Part shown: positions 56,195 through 64,000 of the stretch, one piece after another | Numbering within the stretch: the stretch's first letter is position 1 | How the letters are laid out: the number at the start of each line of letters is the position of its first letter | Assembly: GCF_024345395.1 (NCBI RefSeq) | Contig: NZ_JAGQBA010000002.1 | Span: 310,001 to 374,000 of the forward strand | From: Cyanobium sp. Tous-M-B4 | GTDB taxonomy: Bacteria; Cyanobacteriota; Cyanobacteriia; PCC-6307; Cyanobiaceae | Direction: 5' to 3' | DNA: 64,000 bases | Position numbers and translations under genes: made by a program | Notes under the pieces: model-generated | Seen by the model: the letters and a program-made list of their open reading frames with translations, nothing else | Told to the model about the DNA's origin: nothing | The model's database searches: none

Positions 56195-56887
56195 GTGCGA
56201 GTCGTGATCCTGGCCAAGGCCCCAAGGCCAGGCGCGGTAAAAACCAGGCTGGCGCCGGCCCTGGGGCAGGACGGGGCCGCCCGCCTGGCGGAACGGCTCT
56301 TGCTCCGCACTATTGGTACTGCCTGTGCCAGTGGCCTCGGCGTGGTGGAGCTGTGTGCGACTCCCGCCCCCGATGATCCGGCCTGGCGGCGGCGGAGCTG
56401 GCCGCCGGAGCTGGTATGGAGCGAACAGACCGACGGTGATCTGGGCGGGCGCATGGCAGCGGTGGCCCAGCGGGTGCTGGCGTCGGGAGCAAATCTGCTG
56501 CTACTGGGGATGGATTGTCCTGAACTAGAGGTCCACCACCTGCAGACGGCTGCGGTCCAGCTGTCCGGCACCGATGCCGCGCTGATCCCCAGCCTGGATG
56601 GGGGCTATGTGCTGCTGGGCCTGCGCCGCTTTCACCCCAACCTGTTTGATGCAGTTCCCTGGAGCACCGCCGCGGTCTGCGCCCTCACCCGCGAGCGGCT
56701 GCGCACGCTTGGATGGTCGTGGAACGAGCAGTGCCCCCTGGCCGATCTCGACGAACCTGCCGATCTGGATCGCCTGCCGAAGACAATCCGTGGGCAACTC
56801 GGAATCGACCATGTTTCTGGATCATCCGCCACAAGCGGTCGGCCCGGCCCTGCTCAACAGCATCCAGGTGGTGATTCCGGTGCGTGA
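56195..56887 (+). CDS. TIGR04282-type glycosyltransferase
   Basis: A 230-residue protein of the TIGR04282 group (formerly rSAM-associated transferase 1), a GT-A fold nucleotidyl-sugar enzyme often placed beside arsS. It has RVVILAKAPRPGAVKTRLAPAL at the N-terminus, GDLGGRMAAVAQRVL, LLLLGMDCPELEVHHL and LIPSLDGGYVLLGL. I used the GTG giving VRVVILA, since the frame upstream lacks family sequence. Its last 77 bases overlap the GT2 gene in another frame. In arsenosugar clusters it may make or transfer the ribose-derived unit. Confidence 0.83.
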   Translation: MRVVILAKAPRPGAVKTRLAPALGQDGAARLAERLLLRTIGTACASGLGVVELCATPAPDDPAWRRRSWPPELVWSEQTDGDLGGRMAAVAQRVLASGANLLLLGMDCPELEVHHLQTAAVQLSGTDAALIPSLDGGYVLLGLRRFHPNLFDAVPWSTAAVCALTRERLRTLGWSWNEQCPLADLDEPADLDRLPKTIRGQLGIDHVSGSSATSGRPGPAQQHPGGDSGA

Positions 56888-57542
56888 TGAGGAGCAAACG
56901 CTCAGCCATGTGATTTGGCAGCTGCAGGCCCAGGGACTGGGCCGCATCCGTGTGGTGGACAACGGCAGCCGCGATCGCAGCGCCACCATTGCCCGGCACA
57001 TGGGGGCTGAGGTGCTCAGCGAACCGAGCCCCGGCTACGGGCGGGCCTGCTGGCGGGGCTGCCGCAACCTCGATCCGGCCGTGCGCTGGATTTTGTTCTG
57101 CGATGGCGATGGCGGTGATCCGCTCGAGGAGCTGCCCCGCTTCCTGGATCAGCTCAGCGATCACGACTTGCTGCTGGGCGACCGCACCGCCACCGCCGCC
57201 GGCCGAGCGGCGCTGACGCCTCTGCAGCGCTGGGGAAACTGGCTGGCCACAACGCTGATCGCCCTGGGCTGGGGATTCCGCTACCGCGATCTGGGCCCTC
57301 TGCGGCTGGTGCGGCGCTCGGCGTTCGAGGCCATGGGGATGCGCGACCGCGGGTACGGCTGGACCCTGGAGATGCAGGTGCGGGCCATCGAGCTGGGTCT
57401 GCGCGTGCGCGAGATGCCCGTCTCCCATCGGCCCCGCCTGGCCGGCCACTCCAAGATCTCCGGTCGGTGGGGCGCCAGTGTGCGGGCCGGCAGCGTGATT
57501 CTCACGACAGTTGGGCGCAGCTGGCTGAGGCGATGGCAGTGA
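56811..57542 (+). CDS. GT2 glycosyltransferase, polyprenol-phosphate type
   Basis: A 243-residue GT-A enzyme: IQVVIPVRDEEQTLSHVIWQLQ, VVDNGSRDRSATIARHMGAEV, the DxD-type FCDGDGGDPLEELPRFLD, LLLGDRTATAA, and a late FRYRDLGPLRLVRRSAFE with YGWTLEMQVRAIELGLRVRE. This resembles dolichyl/polyprenol-phosphate mannose or glucose synthases. It lacks the GRARQMN block of TIGR04283 enzymes, so I do not assign it there. It overlaps both neighbours on the same strand, showing a tight operon. Confidence 0.86.
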   Translation: MFLDHPPQAVGPALLNSIQVVIPVRDEEQTLSHVIWQLQAQGLGRIRVVDNGSRDRSATIARHMGAEVLSEPSPGYGRACWRGCRNLDPAVRWILFCDGDGGDPLEELPRFLDQLSDHDLLLGDRTATAAGRAALTPLQRWGNWLATTLIALGWGFRYRDLGPLRLVRRSAFEAMGMRDRGYGWTLEMQVRAIELGLRVREMPVSHRPRLAGHSKISGRWGASVRAGSVILTTVGRSWLRRWQ

Positions 57543-58840
57543 CAGCTCCCTCTTCTGCCCGCCTGCGGCTGTCGGCCAGCGCCCTGCTGCTGATCGGCGG
57601 GGCGTTGTGGATGGCTCCCCACGGCGACCTGTTCCACCCAGCCCAGCTGTTGCCGTTCTGGGGGGCGGCGGCGGTGATGGGGCTCGGGTTTGCCCTCTCA
57701 TGGACCATGCCTGCCGTTCCCCGGGCACTCTTCTGGGCCGTGGCGGTGCTGGCGCGGCTGGCGCTGCTGCCGATGGAGCCCGGCGATGACATTTGGCGCT
57801 ACCTCTGGGAGGGAGGCATCCAGCTGCAGGGATTCAGCCCGTATCACATTCCTCCCGATGCCCCTGCCCTGGAGGCCCTGCGCACGCCCTGGTGGGGGCA
57901 GATCAACCACCCAGACACCACGGCGATCTACCCGCCCCTGGCCCAGCTGTTGTTCCGGCTGCATGCTGCCCTGGCCCATCAGGTGGTGCTGTTCAAGGCG
58001 TCCTTCCTGGCCGCCGACCTGGCCATCTGCGGCCTGCTCGCTGCCCGCTTCGGTGCGACCCGCGCGGCGCTCTATGGCTGGAATCCGCTGGTGATCTACA
58101 GCGTCAGTGGCGGCGGCCACTACGACAGCTGGTTCCTGCTGCCGCTGGTGGCCGGCTGGCTGCTGGCCGAGCGCGAACCCCCGCCCCAGGGCCCCCGCTT
58201 CCAGGCCTGGATCGACCTGCTGCTGGGCCTGAGCGTGGCCCTGAAGTGGATCACCCTGCCGCTGCTGCTCCATCGAGTCTGGAGCCGTTGGCGGCAGCTT
58301 CGGCGCCCCGGCCCCGTGGTCGCCGCCGTGCTGCTGGGGCTGGCCCCCCTGCTGCTAGGGGCCCTGGCTTTCTGCCGTGGGCCGGCCTGCCCGTTGCTGC
58401 CCACCGGCTCCACATTCATGCGTTACGGCCGCAGTGCCGAGTGGATGCCCCACTGGATCGCCCAGTTCTTGCCCTGGACCCGGCAGATCAACGCTCTACA
58501 CGGCCTGTTGCTTGTGGTGGTGGTGGTGCTGCTGCTGGCCACCACCGCGCGGTTGGGGGTGTTTGCCTGGCGCTACCTGGTGGCGGTGCTCCTGCTCTCA
58601 CCGGTGGTGCATGGCTGGTATTTCATCTGGCTCATGCCCTTCGCCGTGCCTAGCCAGAACTGGGGGGCCAGGTTGGTGAGCCTCTCGGCCTTCGTGTACT
58701 TCGTTCTCCCCTCGAGGCTGCCCGACTGGCAGCTCACCACAGCGGAGCGCTTGCTTCTGTGGCTGCCCTTGCTTTTCGGTCTGCTGCTCAGTGGCCCGCT
58801 GCAGCGCCGCGCGCGAACCGATCCGGCAGTTCAGCGGTAA
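57533..58840 (+). CDS. Multi-spanning glycosyltransferase, GT87/GT-C-like
   Basis: A 435-residue integral membrane protein with about ten helices. The first loop has the GT-C style acidic segment MEPGDDIWRYLWEGGIQLQGFSPY, then TAIYPPLAQLLFRLHAALAHQ, ALYGWNPLVIYSVSGGGHYDS and VHGWYFIWLMPF, all as in polyprenol-phosphate-sugar-using mannosyltransferases. It probably takes the lipid-linked sugar made by the GT2 gene that overlaps it by ten bases. Whether it belongs to arsenosugar or arsenolipid synthesis is an inference from location. Confidence 0.8.
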   Translation: MAVTAPSSARLRLSASALLLIGGALWMAPHGDLFHPAQLLPFWGAAAVMGLGFALSWTMPAVPRALFWAVAVLARLALLPMEPGDDIWRYLWEGGIQLQGFSPYHIPPDAPALEALRTPWWGQINHPDTTAIYPPLAQLLFRLHAALAHQVVLFKASFLAADLAICGLLAARFGATRAALYGWNPLVIYSVSGGGHYDSWFLLPLVAGWLLAEREPPPQGPRFQAWIDLLLGLSVALKWITLPLLLHRVWSRWRQLRRPGPVVAAVLLGLAPLLLGALAFCRGPACPLLPTGSTFMRYGRSAEWMPHWIAQFLPWTRQINALHGLLLVVVVVLLLATTARLGVFAWRYLVAVLLLSPVVHGWYFIWLMPFAVPSQNWGARLVSLSAFVYFVLPSRLPDWQLTTAERLLLWLPLLFGLLLSGPLQRRARTDPAVQR

Positions 58841-58869
58841 CCCCCGTGTCCGGTTCCGGCTTTGCCTCC

Positions 58870-59736
58870 ATGCTCCCCGCCCGTCACCGAGGCCCGTTGA
58901 TCCTGCTCTGCGGCGTGTTGCTGCTCGGCATCGCGGGCTGCGACCGAGGGCCCGAGGACTTGCTGGCCCGCTCCACCAGCAGCACCACGGTGGCGTCCTC
59001 CACGCCCCAGCTTCCCTTGGATCCAGCTGAGTTCAACGCTGTACTGGCGTGGGTTGTGAATGGCCGCGGCATGGTCAACTATGCGGCCTTGCAGCGGCAA
59101 CCCGCCCAGCTCGATCGCTACCTCCAGGCGCTGGCCGACCTTTCTCCCGCTCGCTTCGCCTCCTGGTCTGAGGCAGAACAGATCGCCCTGCTGATCAACG
59201 CCTACAACGCCCTGACCCTGCGCTCGATCATTGATCACGATCCGATCCGGCCGAGCATCAAGGCGATTCCTGGAGTGTGGAAACTGCGCCGTCACTCGGT
59301 GATTGGCCAGCGCCTCACCCTCGATGAAATCGAGCACCGGATTCTGCGGCGCGAGTACAACGAACCCCGCATCCACGCAGCCCTGGTGTGTGCAGCCATC
59401 AGCTGCCCGCCGCTGCGGAGCGAGGCCTACACGGGTCCGGAGCTGGACCGGCAGCTGGAGGATCAGACCAACCGCTGGCTGGCCAGCAGCGAGGGTCTGC
59501 GGATAGATCGGGAAGCCGGCACGGTGGCCATTTCCTCGATCTTTCAGTGGTTCGCCGAAGATTGGCCGCGTGCTGACCCCAGCGCCACCCCCGTACCTGG
59601 CCACAAGAAAGAGAGCGCCGTGCTCCACTTCATCGCGCGCCATCGCCCCGCTGAGGATCGGCCCCTGTTGCTGGGGGGTGACTTCCGCCTTGAATACCTT
59701 CCCTACAACTGGTCCCTGAACCGTCAGAGCCCCTGA
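58870..59736 (+). CDS. DUF547 lipoprotein
   Basis: A 288-residue exported lipoprotein with signal peptide and lipobox LLLGIAGCDRG. The DUF547 domain shows MVNYAALQRQPAQLDRYLQAL, LINAYNALTLRSIIDH, LTLDEIEHRIL, IHAALVCAAISCPPLRSEAY with conserved His and Cys, and FQWFAEDW. DUF547 proteins are often found beside arsenic and TIGR04282 genes, but their activity is unknown. ATG at 58870 gives a proper signal peptide and starts 30 bases after the upstream stop. Confidence 0.85.
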   Translation: MLPARHRGPLILLCGVLLLGIAGCDRGPEDLLARSTSSTTVASSTPQLPLDPAEFNAVLAWVVNGRGMVNYAALQRQPAQLDRYLQALADLSPARFASWSEAEQIALLINAYNALTLRSIIDHDPIRPSIKAIPGVWKLRRHSVIGQRLTLDEIEHRILRREYNEPRIHAALVCAAISCPPLRSEAYTGPELDRQLEDQTNRWLASSEGLRIDREAGTVAISSIFQWFAEDWPRADPSATPVPGHKKESAVLHFIARHRPAEDRPLLLGGDFRLEYLPYNWSLNRQSP

Positions 59737-59757
59737 ACGGAGGGGGGATCTGACGGT

Positions 59758-60195
59758 TCAGGCCAGCTCTGCGGCCAGCAGGGCGCTGATTCGCTGCGCC
59801 AGTTCGTCGAAGCAGGCGGAGAAGGCCTGCCGGGCCTGCTCCCCCTCCCCGTGGGCAGCCGGATCGGGCAGACTCCAGTGCAGTGTTTCCGGGCCACCTG
59901 GCAGCGGTCCGCAGGTGCTGGCCGCGTGATCGCACACCGTCACCACCAAGTCGAAGGGGGCTTTAGCCGCCTCCAGTACGGCCGGCAGGCTCTTGCTTCT
60001 GAACTGACTGGTGTCCACGGGGAGCAGGCTGATCTGCTCGAGGGCCAGTGGGTGCACCCGGCCGGTGGGGGCGCTGCCTGCGCTGGCGACGTCAATGGTT
60101 CCCTGGCCCAAGGCCTGGAAGAGGGCCTCAGCCATGATGCTGCGCGCGGAATTGCCGGTGCACACCACCAGCACACGTTGGCGGATGTCGGTCAT
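59758..60195 (-). CDS. arsC: Arsenate reductase, low-molecular-weight phosphatase type (ArsC)
   Basis: Reduces As(V) to As(III) using a Cys relay and thioredoxin or glutathione. The 145-residue protein has the P-loop VCTGNSARS with the catalytic Cys (CX5R), a further Cys pair in VVTVCDHAASTCG spaced seven apart as in thioredoxin-linked ArsC, and the general acid Asp in HWSLPDPAAH. It is 91 bases downstream of arsS on the same strand, last gene of the sigma/anti-sigma/arsS/arsC run. As(III) would be the substrate of arsM. The phosphatase relatives are excluded by the relay cysteines. Confidence 0.92.
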   Translation of the reverse strand: MTDIRQRVLVVCTGNSARSIMAEALFQALGQGTIDVASAGSAPTGRVHPLALEQISLLPVDTSQFRSKSLPAVLEAAKAPFDLVVTVCDHAASTCGPLPGGPETLHWSLPDPAAHGEGEQARQAFSACFDELAQRISALLAAELA

Positions 60196-60286
60196 GGCAG
60201 GAAAGATGTCAGGTGGACTGTCGGGAGGAATTTCAGTGGGGCCTGTAAGGAGAGACAGGCCAGGGCCGCGAAGGCAGTTTGTGCAC

Positions 60287-61303
<1,017 letters not shown>

Positions 61304-61986
61304 CGGGTTGGAGGGGCTCGAGGGTGATACTGAGGGCCTGGGCCTGGCTGGAGGGCTGGGTGGGGATCGGCATCGCCACGCTGCCGTCGGCATTGGGAAC
61401 GAAGCGCACACATCCCTTCGTTCTGCCGTTCACATTCGCCCACAGGCGGTACACATGGGTGGGCGGCGCCGGCGGCAGCCCACGAACCAGCAGCAGGTTG
61501 TGATCCTGGCCCGGGCTAACCACCACTTTTCCGGAGATCCCGGCATGGCCCGAGGTGCCCCGCAGCGCGAGTGTGCGGCTGGCCGTCGCCGGTGTCGCCT
61601 GCCGCAGGTTGGCCATCTCCTCGCGCAGCTGCACCACCTGGGTGCCCAGAGCCACGAGGCCGCAGGCCATGGCGGCCATGCCGAGTTGGGCGGGTCGCAA
61701 CGGCCAGCGCCGGGCCTGCTCCTCGGTCCGCGGCTGATGACGGTTCTGCTCGGATTGCAACAGGCGGCGGCGCAGCCGGGCGGGCGGGGTTGCGTCATTG
61801 GGCAGGGCCATGGGCAGCAGCTCCAGGGTCAGCCGCAGTTCATCTAGCTGGCTCTGCAGGTGAGGGTCACTGGCGAGGGTCTTCCGCAGCTCCTGCCGCT
61901 CGCCTTCATCAAGGTCGCCGAGCACGTAGCCGGCCATCAGTTCATTGAGCTGGGGATGGGAGTCGTGGCGATCAGGTCGGTTGGGA

Positions 61987-62580
61987 TCAAGGGCGGCCAT
62001 GGTGATCGGCGGCGGTGGGGGAGGGGGCGAGGGCGTTGAGGGAACTGGAGGAGAAATCCATAAGATGGCCACGCAGGGCAAGCAGGCCCTGGCGGGAGCG
62101 TGTCTTCACCGTGCCCAGGGGTATCTGCAGGTGTTCGGCGATCGTCGACTGACTCATGCCCTCGTAGTAGGCCAGTTCCAGTACCTGGCGCTGGTTGGGG
62201 TGAATGCGTGCCAGGGCGCTGCGCATGCGCTCGGCCAGATCCCCCAGCTCCGCCCAGTCGTGGGGGCTGCGGGTGTGCCCGCCTAGAAGCTGGGTAGACC
62301 AGCGCTGCAGCAGATGCCAGCGATTGCGTTGCTGGCTGAGGCGGTTGATCGCCATCGAGCGGGTGAGCAGCAGCAGGTAGGCGAGCACCGGCCCGCGGCT
62401 GGCGTCGTAGCGCTCTTGGCGCCAGTAGCGCAGGAAAACGTCCTGCAAAAGATCTTCCGCCGCGGCGCTGTCGCGGCAGAGACGCAGCGCCAAGCGGTAG
62501 ACAGCAGGGCTGTAGGCGTCGTAGAGGCCGGCCAGATCGTCGGGCGGCGGTGGCGAGAGTTTGTAATCGTTGACGACCAT
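61987..62580 (-). CDS. ECF-type RNA polymerase sigma factor
   Basis: A 197-residue group 4 sigma factor. Region 2 is YDAYSPAVYRLALRLCRDSA then AEDLLQDVFLRYWRQ; region 4 is IHPNQRQVLELAYYEGMSQS then TIAEHLQIPLGTVKTRSRQG, the helix-turn-helix that binds the -35 element. Region 1.1 and 3 are absent, as usual. It is the first gene of a run with an anti-sigma factor, arsS and arsC. ECF sigmas normally control their own operon, so control of arsenosugar genes is a fair inference. Upstream lies the AT-rich tail. Confidence 0.9.
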   Translation of the reverse strand: MVVNDYKLSPPPPDDLAGLYDAYSPAVYRLALRLCRDSAAAEDLLQDVFLRYWRQERYDASRGPVLAYLLLLTRSMAINRLSQQRNRWHLLQRWSTQLLGGHTRSPHDWAELGDLAERMRSALARIHPNQRQVLELAYYEGMSQSTIAEHLQIPLGTVKTRSRQGLLALRGHLMDFSSSSLNALAPSPTAADHHGRP

Positions 62581-64000
62581 GCAGCGAACTGGGATCTGTA
62601 GGTTCTACCAGCTGCTTGTGGGATTGGTTTTAAGTCTGTGGCTTCTACCCATCCTGCGATCGGTTGCTGCTTGGGTCGCACCTTGATCAGCTTTGCTGGG
62701 TGAACAGGGCTATGGGTTTGGATTCATTCTGGAGGGTCGGTGTGCAGTGGCAGCATTGGACGAAAGCAATGTGCTGGCTATGGCCTGCTGTGATCTTGGT
62801 GAGGGACTGCGAAATCGATCTCCTAGAAGTCTTTCCCAATCACTGATCATTAGGGATGGTAAGTTTGTACGGCTTAGTTTTTTCTCCCAATTAACTTCTC
62901 CCAATTCGGACGAATCTAAGTATCGGCTTTCCGCAGTATTTAACGCTTTTGTTGGTTACTTAGAGATTCATCAGCCTCGGCTTCCATAGGCTTAATCAGC
63001 TATTGGACACAGATTCCGGCAGGCCGCGAGCGGACTCAATTTTTATTTTGCCAGTTGCCCAACTGAATTTGGTGTGTTTTGTAACCGTCTCATGGGACTG
63101 AATGGCTGGCCAATCGCATATTGGCAAGGCGCTCGACACCTTGCTTTGTTTGCAGTCTCGATCAATGAGAACGACTCAGGTAGAGGGTGTTTGCTCGCTC
63201 TCGCGGACCTCTACTCTAGAGCCTGGGTGTGGGGTGTGCTTAATCCACCTACTCGGGTAGTTAAATCTAGGCCCTGCGAAACTTGGCTTAGAATTTATAT
63301 TTTAAGTGAGCGCTAGCAGAGGCCGACATGTTGCATATAAATCACCATTTTCCCCCTGCCTCGCCCAGCGCAGCGCTGACTTTCTGATCGCGGTTGTGCG
63401 CCCTAGCCGGCAAGCAACCGGCAGGTGAAACTGGATAGTCATCTCACGTGGACTTTCGAGCGATTCAGTCACCTGAGTTGATGGCCGAGCAGTAGCCCGG
63501 AGATACCACGATCCGCGCCATGCGCAGACATGGCATCAGCAATGGCAGGCCGTATGACGATATCTGTCACAACGTATTTGCTTAGCGTACCTATCGGTGC
63601 GACACGAGTTTGCTGACTTGTGCCAAGGCCCTGTTGCAGATCGTTTCCGATTGGTGGTGAATCGATATAGCAGGCACTGGGATCGTGACGGGCCTATGCG
63701 GGAAGTTTCCAACCGCTATCGGGAGGATCATGGAGTAATAACCCCGGCCGCGCCAAGCTGGGCAGCCTGGCGAGCAAAACCCTTCGATCTGATGGGATTT
63801 GGTCGATCACTGAGGTCATCGCTGCCCTCGCTTACGTCATCAATGGACTGCTAAACAGGCAGGTAAGGTAAAGCCCCTATAATTACTTGTAATAGGCCTT
63901 AGATTTATTGTATTATTGAGAGACAATGTTATAGGCTGAATATATCTTAATAAGTCTAGCCGCTCCCTTGTTGTATCTTCATGCGGTGTAATCGTGATGG
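62581..64000. other. AT-rich tail without recognisable genes
   Basis: About 1.4 kb with visibly lower GC than the rest. Only short broken frames exist (for example around 62693-62989, 63074-63316, 63597-63854), none with a family motif. There is an imperfect palindrome near 63878-63897 (CCTATAATTACTTGTAATAGG) and several stop-rich AT runs toward the end. It reads like decayed or newly acquired DNA at the border of the arsenic island. No integrase, tRNA or IS end was recognised. Confidence 0.5.

Noticed and set aside
56811-57542. The GT2 enzyme considered as a TIGR04283 arsenosugar glycosyltransferase.
   Set aside because: It lacks the characteristic GRARQMN-like block and instead has the layout of polyprenol-phosphate sugar synthases.
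62693-63854. Several short plus-strand frames in the AT-rich tail, considered as transposase remnants.
   Set aside because: No DDE, IS200-type or helix-turn-helix motif and no terminal inverted repeats were found.

Overview
The window is a high-GC, tightly packed cyanobacterial chromosome segment, most like the Synechococcus/Cyanobium group of picocyanobacteria. The evidence is photosystem I genes psaF and psaJ, cytochrome b6f petG, cytochrome cM, a high-light-inducible protein, magnesium chelatase chlI, lycopene cyclase, GGPP synthase and a CAAD/CurT-type thylakoid protein. They are interleaved with housekeeping genes in the short, overlapping operons usual for that group. No rRNA, tRNA, CRISPR array or intact insertion sequence was recognised.

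Layout. 1-9 kb: gmk (cut by the window edge), psaJ-psaF, tsaD, an HLIP, a PilT-like ATPase, a UDP-GlcNAc 2-epimerase, an HlyD-type adaptor, ychF and an MFS carrier. 9-16 kb: a DUF1400 hydrolase, a peptide/nickel-type ABC permease with its binding protein, hom and sufE. 16-28 kb: formyl-THF cyclo-ligase and ruvC, two phosphatases, a beta-lactamase-fold protein/DUF3370/chlI operon, an RNA methyltransferase with cytM, petG, a LOG-family/hisH/rsmD operon, trxA and a guaB3-type gene. 28-50 kb: a CAAD protein, a DUF39 homocysteine-biosynthesis protein, gyrA, an acetolactate-decarboxylase-like protein joined to a CARDB-like domain, lycopene cyclase, a GH57 enzyme, leuA, a sugar-type ABC permease, a PGM1-type ATP-grasp ligase, SemiSWEET, an HPD-containing membrane protein, a 7TM-HD hydrolase, folD, crtE, a DUF212 protein, a RecD-like helicase and an RTX-like repeat protein.

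51-62.6 kb is the most distinctive part: an arsenic-metabolism island. It holds arsM (arsenite methyltransferase), an ArsS-type radical SAM enzyme for arsenosugar formation, an LMW-phosphatase-type arsenate reductase, a TIGR04282-type glycosyltransferase, a polyprenol-phosphate-type GT2, a membrane GT and a DUF547 lipoprotein. It also holds a TVP38 domain fused to a mercuric-reductase/lipoamide-dehydrogenase-like flavoprotein, a separate TVP38 protein and a tiny Cys/Gly-rich lipoprotein. An ECF sigma factor and anti-sigma factor overlap the start of arsS, which suggests dedicated regulation. A decayed phosphate-binding-protein (PstS-like) gene lies inside the island, a suggestive link because arsenate enters cells through phosphate transporters.

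The last 1.4 kb (62.6-64 kb) is visibly more AT-rich and holds no recognisable gene. It looks like decayed or newly acquired DNA at the island edge. Start codons were chosen by homology, signal peptides and overlap with neighbours. All family assignments come from reading motifs, not from a database search.
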